A stretch of DNA of 64,000 nucleotides from G963665925 sp050596425 (GCF_050596425.1 NZ_CP192292.1:1736001-1800000); one strand, 5' to 3'; shown: positions 27,530 through 36,849, counted from the first letter of the stretch. The notes: generated by a model not told the origin, from the letters alone. A program made the numbers and translations.

Positions 27530-27961
27530 ATGAATGTAAATTTAATGCAAATTGATGATTATGAAGAAGCATATACCCTGTGGACTCATACCGCGGGTAT
27601 GGGATTAAGATCTCTTGATGATTCCAAAGAGGGGATTGCGCGCTTTCTTTTAAGAAATCCAAATACAAATTTTGTGTGTAGAATTGATGGAGAACTCGTA
27701 GGCCTTATTTTATGCGGACATGATGGCAGACGAGCATATGTTTATCATGCTGTGGTCAATGAGAAATATAGGGGGCGTGGCATTGGCAAGATGCTACTGA
27801 ATAATGTTATCGACTCTGTAAAAAAAGAAGGAATACACAAACTTTGTTTAGTTGTATTTGAAAACAACACTGTGGGTAATAAGTTTTGGGCTTCACAAGG
27901 GTTTTCTATAAGGGATGACCTTGTTTACAGGGACTTATCTTTAAACGAATTGAATGTTTAG
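27530..27961 (+). CDS. GNAT-family N-acetyltransferase
   Basis: 143 residues from ATG 27530, 4 bp after the stop of the CPBP gene and with only a weak binding site, which suggests translational coupling. Motifs: RIDGELVGLILCGHDGRR, VVNEKYRGRGIGKMLL (QxxGxG/A acetyl-CoA loop) and ENNTVGNKFWASQGF. Substrate unknown. Confidence 0.87.
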   Translation: MNVNLMQIDDYEEAYTLWTHTAGMGLRSLDDSKEGIARFLLRNPNTNFVCRIDGELVGLILCGHDGRRAYVYHAVVNEKYRGRGIGKMLLNNVIDSVKKEGIHKLCLVVFENNTVGNKFWASQGFSIRDDLVYRDLSLNELNV

Positions 27962-27971
27962 AGGGCGTAAA

Positions 27972-28004
27972 ATTTTGATGTAATTTTGATGTAGTTTTGA
28001 TGTA
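27972..28004 (+). repeat. Three tandem 11-bp repeats (ATTTTGATGTA)
   Basis: Units 27972-27982, 27983-27993 and 27994-28004 (the last begins with G) sit directly behind the GNAT stop codon, in the 81-bp gap before the SDR gene. Possibly a slippage-generated repeat; no function seen. Confidence 0.7.
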
Positions 28005-28042
28005 TAGAGACTTTAGTTCAAATAAGAAGTTTGGAGAAAACC

Positions 28043-28876
28043 ATGGATAAAATTCTGATACTAGGAGAAAATGGTCTAATTGGAAGGGCTATAAGCAAGA
28101 GATTAAGGTGCCAAGACTTTGCTGAGATTTACGGGACATATCATTCTAAAGTTCCGAGATTAAAAGATGGTGTCAAGCGTTTTTATTTAGATATAAAGAC
28201 TCCAGAGGCTTTGATTTTATGGCTGGAAGAAAATAAACCATCTTATGTGATTTCTTGCCTTCGTGGAGATTTTGAAGATCAGTTAGAACTTCATAAACAA
28301 CTTGCAGAAAAGATCCAGCACACGAATACCAAAATCTTGTTTTTTTCAACCGCAAATGTCTTTGATGGAGATTTGAGTCGGATTCACTATGAAGATGACA
28401 AGACAATGGCTAAGTCAGACTATGGTCGTTTTAAAGCTGAATGTGAGGACATCATTCGCGAGATATTGCCAAATGATAGTGTTGTTATAAGGCTCCCTAT
28501 GGTTTTAGATTATGATTGTAAACGGATAAGAGACTTGAAGAAAGCAGCAAAAGAGGGCAGTGCCTTTACTTTGTATAATAATCTGCATCTTAATATAGAA
28601 ACCGCTACAAGTGTGGCTCGTAAGACTTTAATGATAATAGAATCTAAACAGTCTGGACTTTATCATTTTGGCACATCAGATGAAATTTCCCACAAGGCTA
28701 TGTATGAGCAGTTATCAGAACTTTTAGAGCTTAAGGGTATAAAATTTGAGGTTGATGAAATGGAAAAGGGGCACTTTACTTTAGGGACAAGACGAGTGCA
28801 AACAGACAAACCGATTGTTAGATTAACTATAGAGTCAGCTTTGAAAGAAATAACAATATCAAGGGCGTGTTTTTAA
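28043..28876 (+). CDS. SDR-family NAD(P)-binding protein (RmlD-like)
   Basis: 277 residues from ATG 28043, TTGGAG upstream. N-terminal ILILGENGLIGRAISKRL is a GxxGxxG nucleotide-binding motif; FFSTANVFDGD and the Tyr-Lys in DYGRFKAECEDII match the sugar-binding SDR/RmlD arrangement. Its stop overlaps the start of the following esterase gene (TAATG), so the two form a unit. Confidence 0.83.
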   Translation: MDKILILGENGLIGRAISKRLRCQDFAEIYGTYHSKVPRLKDGVKRFYLDIKTPEALILWLEENKPSYVISCLRGDFEDQLELHKQLAEKIQHTNTKILFFSTANVFDGDLSRIHYEDDKTMAKSDYGRFKAECEDIIREILPNDSVVIRLPMVLDYDCKRIRDLKKAAKEGSAFTLYNNLHLNIETATSVARKTLMIIESKQSGLYHFGTSDEISHKAMYEQLSELLELKGIKFEVDEMEKGHFTLGTRRVQTDKPIVRLTIESALKEITISRACF

Positions 28877-29640
28877 TGACGATAGAAAAGCATTTATTGC
28901 ACTCAAGAAAAATTAATGACTTATTCCAAATTAAGGTCAAACTCCCTAAAGGGTATGGGTCAAAAAAGACCAGGTATCCTGTCGTATATTTACTGGATTC
29001 CAATATCTTTTGGGGACTGGTATCTGACACACTGCACCTCCTTCAATACGGACAAGAAGTGCCAGAAGTCATTTTAGTTGGCGTGGGGTATCCAAATGAT
29101 GAAGACCATATGGTTTTGAGAGACCGTGACTACCTGCCAACTTATAATTTAGTATCAGAAAATTCTGGGAATGCAAACGAATTTCTAACTTTTTTACAAG
29201 AAGACCTAATGAACTTTGTAAACAGTCGGTATAGGACTATATCAGAAGATTCCACACTTATAGGAGATTCTTATAGTGGACTTTTTGCCCTTTACACCCT
29301 ATTTACGGAGCCAGGCACATTCAAGCGTTACGTAATAGGCAGTCCATCAATATATTGGGACAACCGTGTAATACTAAAACTTGAAGAAGATTATAGCAAA
29401 ATGCATAAGGCCTTGGAAGCAAAAGTTTTTATATCAGTTGGGGAACTGGAAGCTGTATATGAGCCTATTTTTGCACAGATGGTTGGTAATGTAAAAGAAC
29501 TCGTTGCAACACTTTATCAAAGAGAGTATGTCGGCTTGCGATTGGCTTCACATATTTTTGAATGCGAAACGCATTTGTCTGTAATACCTGCGACGTTTAG
29601 TAGGGGACTCAGGGAAGTGTTTAGATTCAGCAATAAATAG
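28876..29640 (+). CDS. Alpha/beta-hydrolase esterase (Fes/IroE-like putative esterase)
   Basis: 254 residues from ATG 28876, sharing one base with the SDR stop codon. PVVYLLDSNIFWG, the nucleophile elbow GDSYSGLFALYTLF, acid region SVGELEAVYEP and candidate His in CETHLSVIP are typical of the esterase D / siderophore-esterase-like family. No signal peptide, so it is cytoplasmic. Coupled translation suggests it acts with the SDR protein; no siderophore genes are visible. Confidence 0.83.
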   Translation: MTIEKHLLHSRKINDLFQIKVKLPKGYGSKKTRYPVVYLLDSNIFWGLVSDTLHLLQYGQEVPEVILVGVGYPNDEDHMVLRDRDYLPTYNLVSENSGNANEFLTFLQEDLMNFVNSRYRTISEDSTLIGDSYSGLFALYTLFTEPGTFKRYVIGSPSIYWDNRVILKLEEDYSKMHKALEAKVFISVGELEAVYEPIFAQMVGNVKELVATLYQREYVGLRLASHIFECETHLSVIPATFSRGLREVFRFSNK

Positions 29641-29703
29641 TATTCGGTCGAGGATGGGGTTTGCAGTATGTTCAGTATGTTTTTTATGAAAGAAGGTAAT
29701 AGT

Positions 29704-30540
29704 ATGATCAGATTAGTTAAAGCAAGGGATGTAGACGATAGTGTGATCTACCAAGTCTTCAAGAAGGGGTACTCGGATTATTCAATTTCTTTAGATATGG
29801 GGCAAGAGGCCTTTGTGCACAGATTTCTTGAAATCGACGCAAGTAGAGATTTGTCATATCTAGCCTTTGATAAGGATCAGCCCGCTGGACTTATTTTAGG
29901 CAAGATTCAAAACTTTCATGGTGTAAAAACCATGAGATGTGGTGGATTTGCAGTGATTCCACAAATGAGGAAAAAAGGTATTGGGGAGAAGCTCTTTGAA
30001 AAACACGAACAAGTGGCTAAAGAGAATAATTGTAAGCTCCTGTTTCTCGAAGTGTTAAAAGAAAATGATAAGGCTATTCGGTTTTATAAAAGGGTGGGTT
30101 ACCATCCAGTAAATGACTTTAGATACTATAAGCTATCAAATCCTAAACCTATACTAAATCATAATTTGAGAATGGAAAAGACCGATTTTAAGTCAGTCCA
30201 CGACCTTCGAAGTACAATGCCAAGTCTTTATCTAAATTGGCAGGGGGAGTTCTTTAGTCTGGAAGCTATGAGTAATGTGAATTACTATTCTTTTTATGAA
30301 GAGAATCAACATATTGGTCTAGCATCGGTTAATGACAGTGGCACAATATATTTTATATGGGTTGACCCAAGACATAGACAAAATGGATATGGACAATCGA
30401 TTATTGCTCATATTCAAAATCAGCATGATTTTGAATCAATGGGCACTATATCTTGTAATAACATTCTATATGAAGGGTTTTTAAGAAAAATTGGTATGAC
30501 GGTTGAAATTGAGCAGCACGAAATGATGAAAGTTTTATAG
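29704..30540 (+). CDS. Two-domain GNAT-family acetyltransferase
   Basis: 278 residues from ATG 29704 (AAGAAGG upstream; an earlier in-frame start at 29668 is less likely). The first GNAT module has GGFAVIPQMRKKGIGEKLFEKH and NDKAIRFYKRVGYHPV. A second, weaker module near the C-terminus contains FIWVDPRHRQNGYGQSII. Tandem-GNAT proteins often act on aminoglycosides or metabolites, but nothing here fixes a substrate. 9 bp before the next GNAT gene. Confidence 0.83.
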   Translation: MIRLVKARDVDDSVIYQVFKKGYSDYSISLDMGQEAFVHRFLEIDASRDLSYLAFDKDQPAGLILGKIQNFHGVKTMRCGGFAVIPQMRKKGIGEKLFEKHEQVAKENNCKLLFLEVLKENDKAIRFYKRVGYHPVNDFRYYKLSNPKPILNHNLRMEKTDFKSVHDLRSTMPSLYLNWQGEFFSLEAMSNVNYYSFYEENQHIGLASVNDSGTIYFIWVDPRHRQNGYGQSIIAHIQNQHDFESMGTISCNNILYEGFLRKIGMTVEIEQHEMMKVL

Positions 30541-30549
30541 GAGACTACA

Positions 30550-31023
30550 ATGGTTACAATTAGACAAGCTTGTGAATCTGATTTTGAATCTATAAATCGA
30601 CTCTACGAGCAATTGGATAAGCTTCACCGAGTAAGGCATGCAGAACGGTTTCAAGAGCCGGCTGAAATTGGGCGAACGAAAGAGTATTTAATCAACCTAT
30701 TAGAGAACTCTATGTGCCATCTGGCAGTTGCTACTGATGATGAAAAAGTTATTGGGTTTGTAGAAGGACGCCTCATGGAATCGCCTGATTTTGATGTGCT
30801 TGTAAAACGTAAATATATTCAGATTAATAGCTTGGTTGTAGACACATCACGGCGGAGCGAAGGCACTGGACAGCTTCTGCTCGACCACTTGATAAAGTGG
30901 GGTCAGGATCATGGTGCTAAGAGTGCGGAGCTCAATGTCTATATCTTTAATGAGTCGGCTATTTCATTATATGAGAACAATGGGTTTAAAGTAATTACTC
31001 AAAGCATGTATAAGAAAATCTAG
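30550..31023 (+). CDS. GNAT-family N-acetyltransferase
   Basis: 157 residues. INSLVVDTSRRSEGTGQLLLDHL carries the acetyl-CoA loop and YIFNESAISLYENNGFKVI the terminal motif. Start 9 bp after the preceding gene with AGGAG inside the junction, so the two GNATs are cotranscribed. Confidence 0.87.
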   Translation: MVTIRQACESDFESINRLYEQLDKLHRVRHAERFQEPAEIGRTKEYLINLLENSMCHLAVATDDEKVIGFVEGRLMESPDFDVLVKRKYIQINSLVVDTSRRSEGTGQLLLDHLIKWGQDHGAKSAELNVYIFNESAISLYENNGFKVITQSMYKKI

Positions 31024-31085
31024 CAGTGATAATCTGATTTGGGAATGATGGGAATGATAGGGGTTATGGAAAATGGAGGGGAGAT

Positions 31086-32225
31086 ATGATTTTTAACAAA
31101 TTGGGAAAGACAGGCTTTACCACTTCACGACTGGGATTTGGGTTTATGAGACCTCCGATGAGAGTTCTGTCCGATGGGACAAAGGTTTTCGATGAAGAAA
31201 AGGCCATTTCCAATATTAGATATGCAATTGATTGCGGTATAAATTATGTTGATACGGCTTATGGCTATCCAGGGAATGAAGTTTTACTCGGCAAGGCGTT
31301 AAAAGATGGTTATAGAGAAAAAGTCAATATAACCACCAAAGCCCTCATACTGAATATTAACAGTCGAGAAGATTATAATCGCATGTTTAATGAAGAACTT
31401 ATGCGGCTAGAAACGGATTACATTGACACTTATCTCTTTCATAATATACGCCCAGCCGTTTGGAAAAATGTTGTAGAGTATGATGGTTTATCTGTTCTTG
31501 AAAAGCTAAAAGATGAAGGCAAAATCAAAAGAATCGGTTTTTCCTTGCATGCAGATTATGATTTCTTTAAAGAGGTCGTAGATTATTATAACTGGGACTT
31601 TTGCATGGTTCAGTACAATATTTTGGATCAAAAATTTCAAGTTGGTTTGGAAGGTATACAATATGCTAAATCAAAGGGGCTTGCTGTGGGCATTATGGAA
31701 CCCTTGAAAGGTGGAATACTCTCAAAAAATATACCTGAGGAAGTTAAAACCTTATTAAAAGAAAATAATATAAAGTCTTTACCTGACTTATGTTTAAGAT
31801 GGTTGTCAAGAATATCCGAAATTGATGTTATTGTCAGCGGTATGTCAAACCTTGACGATGTGAAGAAGAACCTTAAAACATTCGAAAGTACTCAGACGGC
31901 ATCGATTAGTGAAACGGAACTCGCCTTGGTAGATAAAATAGTAGAAATTTACAATGCCCAAAATCTGATACCTTGCTCTTCTTGTGGATACTGCATGCCG
32001 TGCCCGCAAAATGTGAATATACCTAATATATTCAAGGTCTACAATGATTCTGTCTTAGCGGGGTCGGATCGACACGGAAAGTCATTTTATAGAGTCATGG
32101 TTGAGTTAGCAAACGGAAAAGGATCTAACTGTACACGGTGTGGCCTATGTGTACGAAAATGTCCTCAAAGTATCGATATTCCAAAATATATAGAAGAGGC
32201 TTCGCTCAAATTTGAGACTAAATAA
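31086..32225 (+). CDS. Aldo/keto reductase with C-terminal 2x[4Fe-4S] ferredoxin domain
   Basis: 379 residues. The AKR barrel starts MIFNKLGKTGFTTSRLGFGFMR, with catalytic Tyr in VDTAYGYPGNE, Lys in ITTKA, His in YLFHNI. The last ~90 residues hold CSSCGYCMPCPQNVNIP and CTRCGLCVRKCPQSIDIP, two [4Fe-4S] clusters. This fused class is common in anaerobes and is thought to use low-potential electrons. Strong GGAGGGGAG site. Confidence 0.9.
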   Translation: MIFNKLGKTGFTTSRLGFGFMRPPMRVLSDGTKVFDEEKAISNIRYAIDCGINYVDTAYGYPGNEVLLGKALKDGYREKVNITTKALILNINSREDYNRMFNEELMRLETDYIDTYLFHNIRPAVWKNVVEYDGLSVLEKLKDEGKIKRIGFSLHADYDFFKEVVDYYNWDFCMVQYNILDQKFQVGLEGIQYAKSKGLAVGIMEPLKGGILSKNIPEEVKTLLKENNIKSLPDLCLRWLSRISEIDVIVSGMSNLDDVKKNLKTFESTQTASISETELALVDKIVEIYNAQNLIPCSSCGYCMPCPQNVNIPNIFKVYNDSVLAGSDRHGKSFYRVMVELANGKGSNCTRCGLCVRKCPQSIDIPKYIEEASLKFETK

Positions 32226-32267
32226 AAAGTGACTGTGTTCTAAATGGAACTGGAGGTGCTTGCGGGT

Positions 32268-32744
32268 ATGATTATTCCAATTATAAGATTTCTTCAAAAG
32301 CTAATAATGGGTAGGCTTGTTTTCTTAAATGCGGATAAAGGTCGAATGATTCTTATGGGGAATAATTATAAGTTTCAAGTCTTTAGACACATTGGTCTGA
32401 AGAGGAACTTTGAACCATCGTGTCCTTGCCTATTTATAGTACGTTTTAAATTCAAAAATTTTTCGCATCAGAAGAATATCAGACTTTCACGGATTCCGAT
32501 ACCATTAATAGTTGGATCAAAAGGATTTCAGAATAAGATGTGGATGATAGACCATGAAACAGATTATTGGCAGGGCGTTTACCAGTGGGACAGCCTAGAA
32601 AGTCTTAACAATTATAAAAGATCTTTTGTACTTGGCATTATGAATAATAGAGCAATGCGATCAACAATTTCATATGAAACTATAGAAGGTATGGATATAT
32701 CTTCTTTTATGAAGACATATGCATTAGACAGCAAAAAAAGCTAG
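32268..32744 (+). CDS. Uncharacterised protein with mono-oxygenase-like (dimeric alpha/beta barrel) region
   Basis: 158 residues from ATG 32268; an upstream ATG at 32244 precedes the GGAGG and is less likely. GFQNKMWMIDHETDYWQGVYQWDSLES resembles the YdhR/Abm-like dimeric ferredoxin-fold proteins that bind small hydrophobic substrates. The N-terminal part is basic (FRHIGLKRNFEP). Start and function uncertain. Confidence 0.6.
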   Translation: MIIPIIRFLQKLIMGRLVFLNADKGRMILMGNNYKFQVFRHIGLKRNFEPSCPCLFIVRFKFKNFSHQKNIRLSRIPIPLIVGSKGFQNKMWMIDHETDYWQGVYQWDSLESLNNYKRSFVLGIMNNRAMRSTISYETIEGMDISSFMKTYALDSKKS

Positions 32745-32781
32745 CTGAAAGATGTAAAGTAGAGGGATTGGAGGAATAAAG

Positions 32782-33894
32782 ATGAAAGAACTGCATTTAA
32801 GCGGATCCTTTTATGATATGGGTGTAGATTACGGAAAGACATTCAAGAAAGACATAAAGCTGTTCTCAAAATTTATATATCTAATGGTGTCATTGTGTAG
32901 ACAACCTGGATCAACAACATTTAGTCCAAATATGAAATATTTCCTTCACTCACTATTTAGTTTAAAGAAGGACAAAAAGAAGTTTAGAGAAGGTATGGTT
33001 TATTTCGAAAATACACTGAAAGAATATGCACCTGACATGCTTGAAATGATTCGGGGAATATCTGAAGGCTCAGGGTTAGACTTAGAAGATGTCATGTTCT
33101 TGAATATGGCAACTGATGTCATGATGACGTGTTCAATATGGGGGGCACACGGTGAAGCTTCAAAAAATAAGAACACATTAATTGGTATGAATGCGGATGA
33201 AAGTAAAGAAGTTGAAAAATATGAAATTATGATCCACATGACACCTAAGTCTGGAAAACAGGTTAAGGGTAGTGTCATGGTGGGCACTGTTCTGCTCAAC
33301 CATGGTATGAATGAAGACGGTTTGGCATGGGCAGGAACCTTATTCTTTCTTGAAATTGATGGTCTCATTAAAGGCAATATTCCTCTTGTTGTCTTACAAA
33401 GACCCCTATATGAGTGTGCAAGTGTTGATGAAGCTATGAGACTGATAGACAAATTGCCAAATACGAATTTAGGTGCTGTGGTCTATCTGGGAGATTCTGA
33501 GCAACTCGTAAGATATGAATGTTCTGATGATATTCGAATAAAAACAATTGTAGAGAATTCAGTATTAGGCACAACAAATCTTCCAGAAGCAGAAGCGCTA
33601 AGAAAAAAAGACTTGTTTAAGGGCTATCCTGATAATAAAAACCTTAATGCAAGACATAGACATGCGCGTATGCAAGATTTAATCAGTCAGCATGAGGGCG
33701 ATTTTGATATTGACCTTATGAAAAAAATAGCATCTGATCATGATCTTGGTGGACCGCATGAAAATATGAGTATGTGTCAACATGGCAAATTCAAGACCTT
33801 AGTCACCTATATAGCAGACCCATCTAATAGGTGTTTCTATATAAATTTTGGAAATCCATGCAAAGACGCGTTTAAAAAATACACATTCAAATAA
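32782..33894 (+). CDS. C45-family autoproteolytic acyltransferase/hydrolase
   Basis: 370 residues. N-terminal LSGSFYDMGVDYGKTFKKD is the usual C45 opening; VMMTCSIWGAHGEAS contains the candidate N-terminal-nucleophile Cys, followed by LIGMNADESKEVEKYEI and LLNHGMNEDGLAWAG. Members include isopenicillin-N acyltransferase, but most bacterial ones are amidases of unknown substrate. Site GATTGGAGGAATAAAG. One of two C45-type genes in the window (see 39514). Confidence 0.83.
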   Translation: MKELHLSGSFYDMGVDYGKTFKKDIKLFSKFIYLMVSLCRQPGSTTFSPNMKYFLHSLFSLKKDKKKFREGMVYFENTLKEYAPDMLEMIRGISEGSGLDLEDVMFLNMATDVMMTCSIWGAHGEASKNKNTLIGMNADESKEVEKYEIMIHMTPKSGKQVKGSVMVGTVLLNHGMNEDGLAWAGTLFFLEIDGLIKGNIPLVVLQRPLYECASVDEAMRLIDKLPNTNLGAVVYLGDSEQLVRYECSDDIRIKTIVENSVLGTTNLPEAEALRKKDLFKGYPDNKNLNARHRHARMQDLISQHEGDFDIDLMKKIASDHDLGGPHENMSMCQHGKFKTLVTYIADPSNRCFYINFGNPCKDAFKKYTFK

Positions 33895-33945
33895 AAAAGC
33901 TGGAGATAAAAAAAGATTGCCTATTTAAGGAGTTGAACTTAAATT

Positions 33946-34764
33946 ATGTTTAAAGTCAAAAAAGAAGACTGCATAGGCTGCGGTCTATGTGTAAGAGATT
34001 GCTTTGTTCAAGATATTGAACTTGTAGAAAATTGTGCTGTCATCAAAAATTCTAGATGTATTAAATGTGGACATTGTATTGCTGTATGTCCCAAGCGGGC
34101 TGTGTTAACTGATGATTATGAAATGGATCAGGTTAAAGAATATCAATCAGAAGATTTTGATATTGAAGCAAATAAGCTACTCAATTTTATTAAGTTTAGA
34201 AGGACTGTTCGACAGTTTGAGAAAAAGACTGTAGAAGAAGAAAAAATTCGTAGCATAATTGAAGCGGGAAGGTATACACAAACCGCTGGCAATAGACAAG
34301 ATGTGTCATTCATAGTGGTTCAAGAGAGTATTCCAGAACTAAAGACCTTGACTTTAGAACGCTTGAACAACATAGGCATCCACTTATTAAACAATATTAC
34401 GGATGATAACAGACAATACGTGCCTTATGCAAAATTGTGGAGAAAAATGTATCAAGACAGTCTGACTGATAATGCAATGGATAGACTCTTCTTTGATGCG
34501 CCTGTGATTATTGTGGTTGCATCAAAAACAGAACTTAATGGTGCAATTGCTTCCACAAACATGGAACTTATGGCAAATGCCTTGGAACTTGGAGTTTGTT
34601 ATAACGGATTCTTCACACGCGCCGCTAAAGATAATGAAGAAATTAATAAGTTGCTAAATTTACAAGAAGGCAGTGAAGTCGTAACAGCTATGTGTGTGGG
34701 GTATCCAACGGTCAAATACCTTAGAACCGTCCCTAGAAAAGAATCTGAAATCACTTGGATTTGA
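33946..34764 (+). CDS. Nitroreductase with N-terminal ferredoxin domain
   Basis: 272 residues. Residues 1-55 carry CIGCGLCVRDCFVQ and CIKCGHCIAVCPKRAV, two [4Fe-4S] motifs; the rest is an FMN nitroreductase fold starting FIKFRRTVRQFEKKTV and including GRYTQTAGNRQDVSF and VGYPTVKYLRTVPRK. Anaerobic ferredoxin-nitroreductase fusions reduce nitroaromatics, flavins or other acceptors. Cytoplasmic. Confidence 0.9.
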   Translation: MFKVKKEDCIGCGLCVRDCFVQDIELVENCAVIKNSRCIKCGHCIAVCPKRAVLTDDYEMDQVKEYQSEDFDIEANKLLNFIKFRRTVRQFEKKTVEEEKIRSIIEAGRYTQTAGNRQDVSFIVVQESIPELKTLTLERLNNIGIHLLNNITDDNRQYVPYAKLWRKMYQDSLTDNAMDRLFFDAPVIIVVASKTELNGAIASTNMELMANALELGVCYNGFFTRAAKDNEEINKLLNLQEGSEVVTAMCVGYPTVKYLRTVPRKESEITWI

Positions 34765-34825
34765 TTTTAATGAAGCCTTTGATTGAATCTCGGTCTTAAT
34801 ACTGTGAAATGGAAGGTGTGACAAG

Positions 34826-35386
34826 ATGAATATAGATTTACCAATGAAGACAAGAAGTCGTTTGGTTGGATTTTTCATTATAATAGCCTACTCAATGCTT
34901 GTAGGATTTGCGACAGAGTCAAAAGCAGTTGTTTGCATAGCCGATATTGTAAGTGGGGTGGCTGTCGTAGGCATAGCGGTTTTAATGCGGCCGCTTCTTG
35001 CTAAGTTTGGGGAAATGACCTCTAAGTTATATTTGCTCTTGAAGTGGATAGAAGGGTTATTAATGGTATTATCAGGACTGTTTTATTTAAACACAAATAT
35101 GCAATATCTACGCGGTGTCATTTATGACCGAGTTCATATCTATGCATTTGTAGTGAGTGGACTTTTATTCTACATCTTGCTGTTAAGAAGTAGCCTTATT
35201 CCAAAATTTATAGCCATCTGGGGCTTGGTGGGTATATTGGCTTTGATGGTATCTACGGTTCTGGGCTGGTTTTCCATAAGCTATGCCCTGATAGATGCAT
35301 TGATTCTGCTTATAATTACAAATGAGTTCTTTCTTGCAGGATGGTTATGGATTAAAGGTTTGAATAAAAAAGTGTTGACAAATTAA
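34826..35386 (+). CDS. DUF4386-like membrane protein
   Basis: 186 residues with six hydrophobic stretches (for example LVGFFIIIAYSMLVGFAT, ADIVSGVAVVGIAVLMR, WGLVGILALMVSTVLGWF). The N-terminal layout matches small DUF4386-type integral membrane proteins of unknown function. AAGGTG precedes the ATG. Its last codons contain the -35 box of the promoter for the next transcript. Confidence 0.7.
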   Translation: MNIDLPMKTRSRLVGFFIIIAYSMLVGFATESKAVVCIADIVSGVAVVGIAVLMRPLLAKFGEMTSKLYLLLKWIEGLLMVLSGLFYLNTNMQYLRGVIYDRVHIYAFVVSGLLFYILLLRSSLIPKFIAIWGLVGILALMVSTVLGWFSISYALIDALILLIITNEFFLAGWLWIKGLNKKVLTN

Positions 35387-35404
35387 ACGAATGAAGATTA
35401 TAAT
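35375..35404 (+). promoter_or_regulatory. Sigma-A-type promoter of the riboswitch-CDF transcript
   Basis: TTGACA (35375-35380) and TATAAT (35399-35404) are both exact consensus with an 18-bp spacer. Expected transcription start near 35411, about 20 nt before the conserved riboswitch core. Confidence 0.8.
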
Positions 35405-35430
35405 GCATATATAATTTCATGAAAAGTAAT

Positions 35431-35534
35431 CTGAACAGGCGGTAAGTCAAACTTATTAGCCGGGTCACAATATAGGTGACAGCAGAATGTTTATAAGCAT
35501 TTGTGGGACAGGAATATCCCATAGGTGCTTTTTT
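35431..35534 (+). ncRNA. Probable NiCo (czcD-type) riboswitch with terminator
   Basis: Conserved blocks in order: GAACAGGC, AGCCGGGT, CAGCAGAA and GTGGGACAGGAA, separated by variable hairpins. I recall this arrangement from the cobalt/nickel-sensing NiCo RNAs found upstream of czcD-type efflux genes. The 3' part forms agcatttgtggga / tcccataggtgct (35496-35508 with 35517-35529), followed by TTTTTT, which would be the regulated terminator. A perfect promoter sits upstream and the next gene is a cation diffusion facilitator, fitting the family's known role. Confidence 0.75.
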
Positions 35535-35570
35535 GTATGCAATTTTGCTTTAATAAGTTGAAGTAAAGCG

Positions 35571-35690
35571 TTCAGGCGCTTGCAAAATTACAGGTCTATA
35601 CCCTTGCTATACCATATATAGAATTTTTGATTCTTAAATCTATATATGGTATAGCAAGGGTGCATGAAGGATGTTTTGCAAGTCGCTCAG
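35571..35690. repeat. Palindromic repeat element (best-formed copy of the family)
   Basis: Ends: TTCAGGCGCTTGCAAAATTA and its inverted partner TTTTGCAAGTCGCTCAG. Inside is a perfect 21-bp hairpin (35600-35620 with 35641-35661). The layout is MITE- or REP-like and has no coding capacity. It lies between the riboswitch terminator and the CDF gene. Confidence 0.75.
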
Positions 35691-35766
35691 TTAGGAAAGA
35701 GGTGAACAGATAAATCAATTTTTACAAACACATTAACGAATAGAATTAATAGAAAGGAAAAATAAA

Positions 35767-36674
35767 ATGACAATCATTCAAAATCGAGTGACTCAAAGAA
35801 GTCAAAGAGCTCAAAAAGCAACGTGGATTGGTTTTTTGACAAATGCCATATTAACTATATTAAAAATATTTGCTGGGATTCTAGGCAATAGTAGCGCCAT
35901 GTTGGCGGATGGAGTACATTCCTTGTCCGACTTTATAACGGATATAGTTGTTTTACTTGGTTTTAAACTTACAAGTAAACCAGAGGATTCTGATCATAAC
36001 TATGGACATGGTAAGTATGAGACGGTATCGACATTGATAGTTGGAGGTATTTTATTTTACGCAGGCGTAAATATATTCAAGCATGCTTCTTTAAGTATTT
36101 ACAAGGTTGTAATCTTAGGTGAGAGCATTGCAAAACCATTACCACTAGCCATTGCTATTGCATTTGTTTCTATAATAAGCAAAGAAAGTTTGTTTAGATA
36201 CACAAAAAAATTGGTGAAGAGATTGACTCTTCAGCACTTATAGCCAATAGTTGGCATCAACGCTCCGATGCAATATCTTCGGTAGGAACATTTGTTGGCG
36301 TTGGGGCAGCCTATATCCTAGGGGAGAACTGGGTGGTTCTAGATCCATTAGCAGCACTTATAGTAAGCGGCCTCATATTTAAAGTTGCATTTGAAATTCT
36401 TAAATCTGCCCTCCATGAATTAATAGATGGGGCCCTTGAATCGGAAGATGTTAAGTATATTGAAGAAAAGATAAAAGAATCAGAAGGCATTAGGGACTAT
36501 CATAATCTTAGAACTAGACGTTTAGGATCAAAAAAAGTGATAGAAGCACATTTGATATTCGATGAAAACATGTCCTTGCAAGATGCCCATGCCTATTCAG
36601 ACAGATTGGAAGGTGTATTAAAGAGTCGATTTAATGAGAGTAGCATTATAACTTTTCATCTGGAGCCTAAATAA
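35767..36674 (+). pseudogene. Cation diffusion facilitator (CzcD/FieF-like), apparent -1 frameshift
   Basis: The first part has metal-site residues in SSAMLADGVHSLSDFITDI (HxxxD) and DHNYGHGKYETVSTL, then hydrophobic helices to FRYTKK, where the frame runs into a stop at 36241. One base back it continues IGEEIDSSALIANSWHQRSD (second HxxxD), VVLDPLAALIVSGLI and the C-terminal metal-binding domain with IEAHLIFDENMS to 36674. Restoring one A in the A7 run (36204-36210) gives a normal ~300-residue protein. CDFs export divalent cations; the preceding riboswitch suggests Co2+/Ni2+. Stretch 36675-36945 holds no gene, only the promoter at 36821. Confidence 0.85.
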
Positions 36675-36820
36675 TTAAAGGTCAATGAATGAGAGCGTAG
36701 ATCATATGGGAAGTGGAGCTTTTAACAAAGTATTGAAAACAACTTATGATCTGTCACAAAAAAACCATCACGCATTATATATATGGAAGTGGTTTACATG
36801 TAATTATATAAACAAAAAAC

Positions 36821-36849
36821 TTGACAAGTGTTTAAAATGTATATAATGT
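36821..36849 (+). promoter_or_regulatory. Promoter and possible operator shared with 41859
   Basis: TTGACA at 36821 with TAATGT 17 bp on (or TATAAT at 15 bp). The spacer TGTTTAAAATGTATA is identical to that of the promoter at 41859, and the 25-bp match has a single mismatch. Such conservation beyond the boxes suggests a common regulator, possibly the TetR protein at 44674. Confidence 0.6.

Noticed and set aside
32782..33894. Penicillin biosynthesis acyltransferase
   Set aside because: The C45 fold is shared, but no beta-lactam pathway genes are present; a general C45 hydrolase is all that is supported.
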